From Lenisia limosa (lineage: Eukaryota; Breviatea): a DNA stretch of 22,970 nt. The notes under the pieces are model-generated. The model was given only the letters and a program-made list of their open reading frames with translations, was not told where the DNA came from and ran no database searches. This document shows positions 19,177 through 22,970 of this stretch, piece by piece. Every line of letters begins with the position of its first letter. Position 1 is the stretch's first letter. Both the position numbers and the translations under genes were made by a program. The DNA is taken from the NCBI GenBank assembly GCA_001655205.1, contig LPNZ01004387.1, forward strand, positions 1-22,970. Reading direction: 5' to 3'.

Positions 19177-22100
19177 ATGGGGCAAGATGGGGGTGTGAAG
19201 AGGGCGAAGCTGGCGAAGTCTTCCGAAACTGCCGAAAAAGTGGCGTGTTTGCGCGAGGTGGCGTACTGTGTACATACTACATCTTACCAGGGTTACGGGC
19301 AGGTGAGTAAATAGAGACAACGATAGAGTAATAAAATAATAAAATTATACAACACATCATAGTAGGCGTTAGCGGAAAGAGGAAGATCTATACACAGCCG
19401 GAAAACGAGATGATTTGCTGACCCACATTCGACAGTCATGCCCCCGACCTCGCTACTACGTGCTGGTGAGACTAACAACAGCTCTAAGAAGACAGACACG
19501 CTTGCTCTTCTCTTTACGCCTTAGGTTCGGAGCTACACTTCTCCAACCAGCCCACAGCACTGCTTCTGGTCTATTCGCAATCGTCAGTGGTAACCCCCAC
19601 CGCTTCCCCAGGTATGACCAAATATAAGGGATGCAAATGGTGTTGCTGTGGTGACGTTCGTGTTTGGATGGTGGTGGTCTCTTCGAAACTCAAAGCGGGC
19701 TCAGGGTTGTTTTTGTTTTGAGTAAGATGTCTTGTGTCTTGCTTGTGTGATTGTTTTGTTGTAGGGGATCCTTTTTTTGAGAATGTGAGAGGAGGGACTA
19801 TGTGGGGTAACGAGAGAGGTTAAGATATACAGAGACAGGAATAAGTCTTGACCGATTTGCTATGTGATTTCCCAAGGAAAAGACTTATCCCTATCGCTGT
19901 ATTGGAAGGGATGGAGAAATTGAAACGCTCTTGGAGCTGTGGACTTAATTCTGGTTGGATATCACGATATCTTGAATAGTCAATATCAGTTCTCCTGATA
20001 ATACCTGTTTCAATAGAATACAACGTAATACATATTATCATATAATGAGAAAGAGGATTATAGTTACCGAATGATGTTGGTCAGTAGGATAATTAAACTG
20101 CTGTTAAAAATTATTACTTTTATTACACTAATCTAAATTACGTGAGCCACACCGGTAATAAATCTTTTGTCCTTCAAACAAACCAGGTTTTTGAATGATA
20201 GCCTCTTTAATTCCGCCAGGCCCTCCCGTTCCCAATGCCATTGAATCGAAACCCGCAGTACCGTCACAACGACGCACGAGCATTAGCCTCTCGTCGCCAT
20301 CATCCATACCCATGCCGGCCTCATGGCTATCGTCCGATGGTGGCGGTGAGTGGATATAATCGGTGGTACGGATATGGCTTTACTTCGGTTCGAAAAAAAG
20401 ATAAAACATCGATAGTTTTCGAGGATTTATCGAGAAATTTGGTCTTTTTTCGGACCGAAGTGAAACCCTAAATGATAATTATCGGAATCAATAGACCTAT
20501 GTTGTTATTTATTTCCCGCAAAAAACAATGGGTACCCCTCCCCCCGTTCTTTAAAACGTTTTATTTGGTGCAACAGCACTCTTGCTTAAGTGAATGCATG
20601 GACTCCAAAATGACCCCTTTAGTTACTAGTGACGAAGCAACCTCGCCTGTGTCAACTAGTGAGTCTTGGGGTCTTACAATATCACCAAATCTGATACAGT
20701 ATATGGTATGATATCGTGGTATGTTTTTGTAAATACCTGTATGATTGAATGCTGAATTACTATTATACAATCATCCATAATCTCTTCAAAGCGTGATGTG
20801 GACGGCTTCAACCATTTACAACCTTTTTTTTATCTCATTTATTGAACCTGGGGGGAGGGGAGTTGTAAGGCAAATGGTTGTGAATTAATATTTTTTTTCT
20901 CTTGTAAGGTGATGTTGTGGACGGCTTCGGCCTGATACAAACTTGTTTAATTTCTCTCTATATGATTATTATTACGACGTACCCCCCCACCCTACAGACT
21001 TTATCCCCTTTCTCCCTCGATGCGATACCCAGACTTGTTTGTTTGTTGTTATCAACCCTCGTGTGTTGTCAGTCAACAGATTGTTTAGTTTTTCCAATTT
21101 TACCCCCCTGTAGTAGTCAGTACATCACCCCAAACTCCCGCCCACCTTAGGGGAGACTCTCCCATATCCACCCCAATCCGCACCCCGAGATCTGGAACCC
21201 CGACCAAATCGGGCACCCCCAAAGGGTCAACATTGACGCCGGCACGGAAGAACCTGGAAAAGCTCCGACAGTCGCGGTGAGGGTTTTGGATTGTGATTGA
21301 TTGGTTTGTTAAGTAGAGCTCATATCCACCTCCAATTTCCCTCGTACCCCCCTCCATATCTATATGATATAATCCCCCCAGACTCCAGGGCTCCCCCCTG
21401 CATGAATGGCCCTNNNNNNNNNNNNNNNNNNNNNNNNNNNNNNNNNNNNNNNNNNNNNNNNNNNNNNNNNNNNNNNNNNNNNNNNNNNNNNNNNNNTCTC
21501 TCTTTCCGACAGGTAGGTTGGGGATAGGCTGGGGGAGGGATGTGAGGCTGGGAGGGATGTGAGGAGAGAGAGAGGCACAGAAGCGACATGCTTGGACTTT
21601 GTTTGTTTTGTTATTTTCAACCCTTGTATGCCTGATTTTTCGTTTTGAGTTGGTTGTTGCTCGTGTTTGCTATTGCTTGTTTTTTTGTTTTTTGTTTGCT
21701 TGGAGTTTCAGATTATTCGGTTCGTGATTAGTACTACCTTTAAGCCAATATNNNNNNNNNNNNNNNNNNNNNNNNNNNNNNNNNNNNNNNNNNNNNNNNN
21801 NNNNNNNNNNNNNNNNNNNNNNNNNNNNNNNNNNNNNNNNNNNNNNNNNNNNNNNNNNNNNNNNNNNNNNNNNNNNNNNNNNNNNNNNNNNNNNNNNNNN
21901 NNTCGAAGACATTGAAGATACCCCAGAAGATTTCTCAAGTATTTTGGCTGGGCTTTGGTTAACAATCTCCACGGTTGCCTTGCAGTTGCCCGATTTGGAA
22001 GTTACCCTATTTAGTTACTTCGTCGGACACGGCGTCTCCCTTCTCTCCCCCATCCTACATTCCGCCTGCCCACGAATCCCCAGCCTCCAGCGAAACCCGA

Positions 22101-22801
22101 ATCAGTCTAACTGAGCTTTATCGGTATGGGGTGTGGGGGTGTGAAGAGACTAGGACTTGTGAAATTGATTTATTGAAGAAGGAATCAAAGCCAACTCATT
22201 ATATGGCACCCCTTGTTCTTCCTTTCTAATGGTTTAGAAGATAAATTTGAAAATAAGAAAGGGTTACAATATGTTCAAAATCCACAATTTATTTCTTAAT
22301 TACTTGCACGGAATCCTAGAAGATATTGGAATAGGATTTCCTGAGAGGCGTGAAATCAAAAGCTGTAATTGTGTCAATAATAACAATCCAATACTAATGT
22401 TAGTATTAGCAGTAATGGGTAATACTATTACGTCACGGTGCAATTAATTTTTTGAGGAAATTAATTGACAAAATTTGAAATTAAAGTGTCTGAAATGAAG
22501 TTTACATTGCAATATGTCTCATTTCAAATATTATTATTATTTCAATTAATTGCACGAAGCATAATACTCATACTATACTAGCTATTCACATCACAATCTC
22601 AATAACACTTATCTACGAACATATGAAAATTAACATCAATAACATAAATAACATTTCAGCTGTATCCCTGCCGCCCCAGCCCATGATGATGATGAATCTG
22701 ACCAAAGTCCCTTTGCACAGACCATGAAATCTGACGGGACCGTCCCTGATTATTCGAATGAAATTGAAGGCGAAGAACCTGAACGTTTGGAAGGGATATG
22801 A
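19177..22801 (+). CDS. Gene R: Ser/Pro/Thr-rich protein of unknown function, interrupted by two gaps
   Basis: I do not recognise the family. Proposed exons: 19177-19291 or -19302 (ATG, MGQDGGVKRAKLAKSSETAE), perhaps 19436-19465, then 19525-19611, 20220-20345, 21117-21276, 21382 into a gap, out of the gap to 21512, an exon in the second gap ending 21938, 22084-22123 and 22660-22801 (stop TGA). Phase agrees at every junction not crossing a gap, from 19525 to 21382 and from 21938 to the stop. The middle is low-complexity and phosphosite-like (SLSSPSSIPMPASW, STPIRTPRSGTPTKSGTPKG). The tail is acidic (DYSNEIEGEEPERLEGI). It is likely a disordered intracellular or nuclear scaffold, but this is inference. 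The first two exons are the weakest: one junction needs the donor GTTACG rather than the better GTGAGT at 19303. Confidence 0.65.
19827..19902. mobile_element. MITE family 2, copy 2
   Basis: A 76-bp element with the same termini as 12906-12989 (ATACAGAGACAGGAATAAG at the left, CTTATCCCTATCGCTGTAT at the right). It lies in the intron of gene R between 19611 and 20220. Confidence 0.85.
20376..20467. mobile_element. MITE family 1 copy in an intron of gene R
   Basis: GGCTTTACTTCGGTTCG at the left is mirrored by CGGACCGAAGTGAAACC at the right around the GGATTTATCGAGAAATTTGG core. It begins 31 bases after the donor at 20346. Confidence 0.75.
20570..20660. other. Exon-like segment of unresolved strand
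   Basis: On plus, a Thr/Ser-rich frame (CMDSKMTPLVTSDEATSPVS) ends at a good donor, GTGAGTCTT, and resembles neighbouring exons of R, but its phase does not join them. On minus, a frame containing TGEVASSLVTKGVILESMHS ends at a TAA inside an AATAAA hexamer, like a terminal exon. The sequence alone does not decide between them. Confidence 0.35.
21414..21496. other. Assembly gap (83 N) inside gene R
   Basis: It begins 32 bases into an exon that starts at 21382. The sequence after it ends at a donor at 21513, so the gap hides coding sequence. Confidence 0.99.
21641..21751 (+). repeat. Intronic block shared in inverted orientation with 1645-1760
   Basis: T/G-rich intron sequence of gene R, including GGAGTTTCAGATTATTCGG and GTTCGTGATTAG. 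It matches the minus strand of gene L's intron over about 105 bases and runs straight into the gap at 21752. Confidence 0.7.
21752..21902. other. Assembly gap (151 N) inside gene R
   Basis: It hides an acceptor and the start of an exon that continues as the frame EDIEDTPEDFS up to a donor at 21939. By analogy with the shared block in gene L, the acceptor may lie just inside the gap. Confidence 0.99.
22437..22556. mobile_element. Inverted-repeat element family 3, copy 2
   Basis: GTGCAATTAATT at the left and AATTAATTGCACG at the right are inverted. The interior, read on minus, matches the copy at 15258-15344. It lies in the last intron of gene R. Confidence 0.7.
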
Positions 22802-22970
22802 TCGTCGCGTTCTAATATTCTTTTGATTCACATCATTTTCATGCAATATACATACATATCATTCTTTATTATACATATAATAGCTATACATGAATGCTGG
22901 GGAGGCACGCAGAAAGCTGTGTGCACGGCAAATGATTGGGTGAATTAATATTATACTATAATCCAATATC
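22802..22970. other. 3' flank of gene R
   Basis: AT-rich sequence after the stop. There is no exact AATAAA on plus in this short piece, and no other feature is visible. Confidence 0.5.

Noticed and set aside
19060-19320. Minus ORF of 86 codons opposite the first exon of gene R
   Set aside because: It has no splice context. The plus frame ends exactly at a strong GTGAGT donor and has more typical composition.
21905-21990. A hydrophobic frame resembling the pore helix of a potassium channel
   Set aside because: The selectivity-filter sequence is absent, and splicing at 21939 to 22084 gives a phase-consistent alternative that ends in the stop of gene R.

Overview
This is nuclear DNA from an intron-rich eukaryote. 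Short exons (24-202 nt) are separated by short introns (58 to about 1,000 nt), the splice sites are GT-AG, and the spaces between are AT-rich and full of small inverted-repeat elements. No prokaryotic operon, rRNA, tRNA or CRISPR array is visible. The lineage cannot be fixed from the window. Secreted EGF-like modules suggest an animal, a unicellular holozoan or another complex eukaryote. No ORF longer than about 130 codons exists, so every gene call comes from assembling exons by hand and checking that reading phase is kept across each junction.

Layout: gene L (minus, about 109-2175, runs off the left edge), gene P (plus, about 3246-7312, 12 exons, 505 aa), gene M (minus, 18242-8378, 28 exons, 704 codons plus stop) and gene R (plus, about 19177-22801, about 10 exons, broken by two assembly gaps). 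L and P diverge from a shared intergenic region, P and M converge, and M and R diverge from another.

The centrepiece is gene M. It has a signal peptide, a cysteine-rich/EGF-like N-terminus, a MACPF (membrane-attack-complex/perforin) domain, a chain of EGF-like modules, and a C-terminal tail of six CXXC motifs, five of them in the CXXCXGXG form of the DnaJ zinc-binding domain. I know of no standard MACPF family with that tail. All 27 junctions keep phase and the coding total is exactly 2,115 nt, but one in-frame TGA interrupts the first downstream EGF-like exon. A hAT-like MITE sits at that exon's 5' splice site, and its 8-bp target-site duplication spans the splice site.

L, P and R are coherent multi-exon genes whose products I do not recognise; P and R are rich in Ser/Pro and probably largely disordered. 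At least three families of small inverted-repeat elements, two tandem duplications that copy splice donors, an eight-copy array of CArG-box-like units and a frequent GTTGG-type 5' splice site are the other notable structures. Three runs of N (1097-1247, 21414-21496, 21752-21902) limit L and R.
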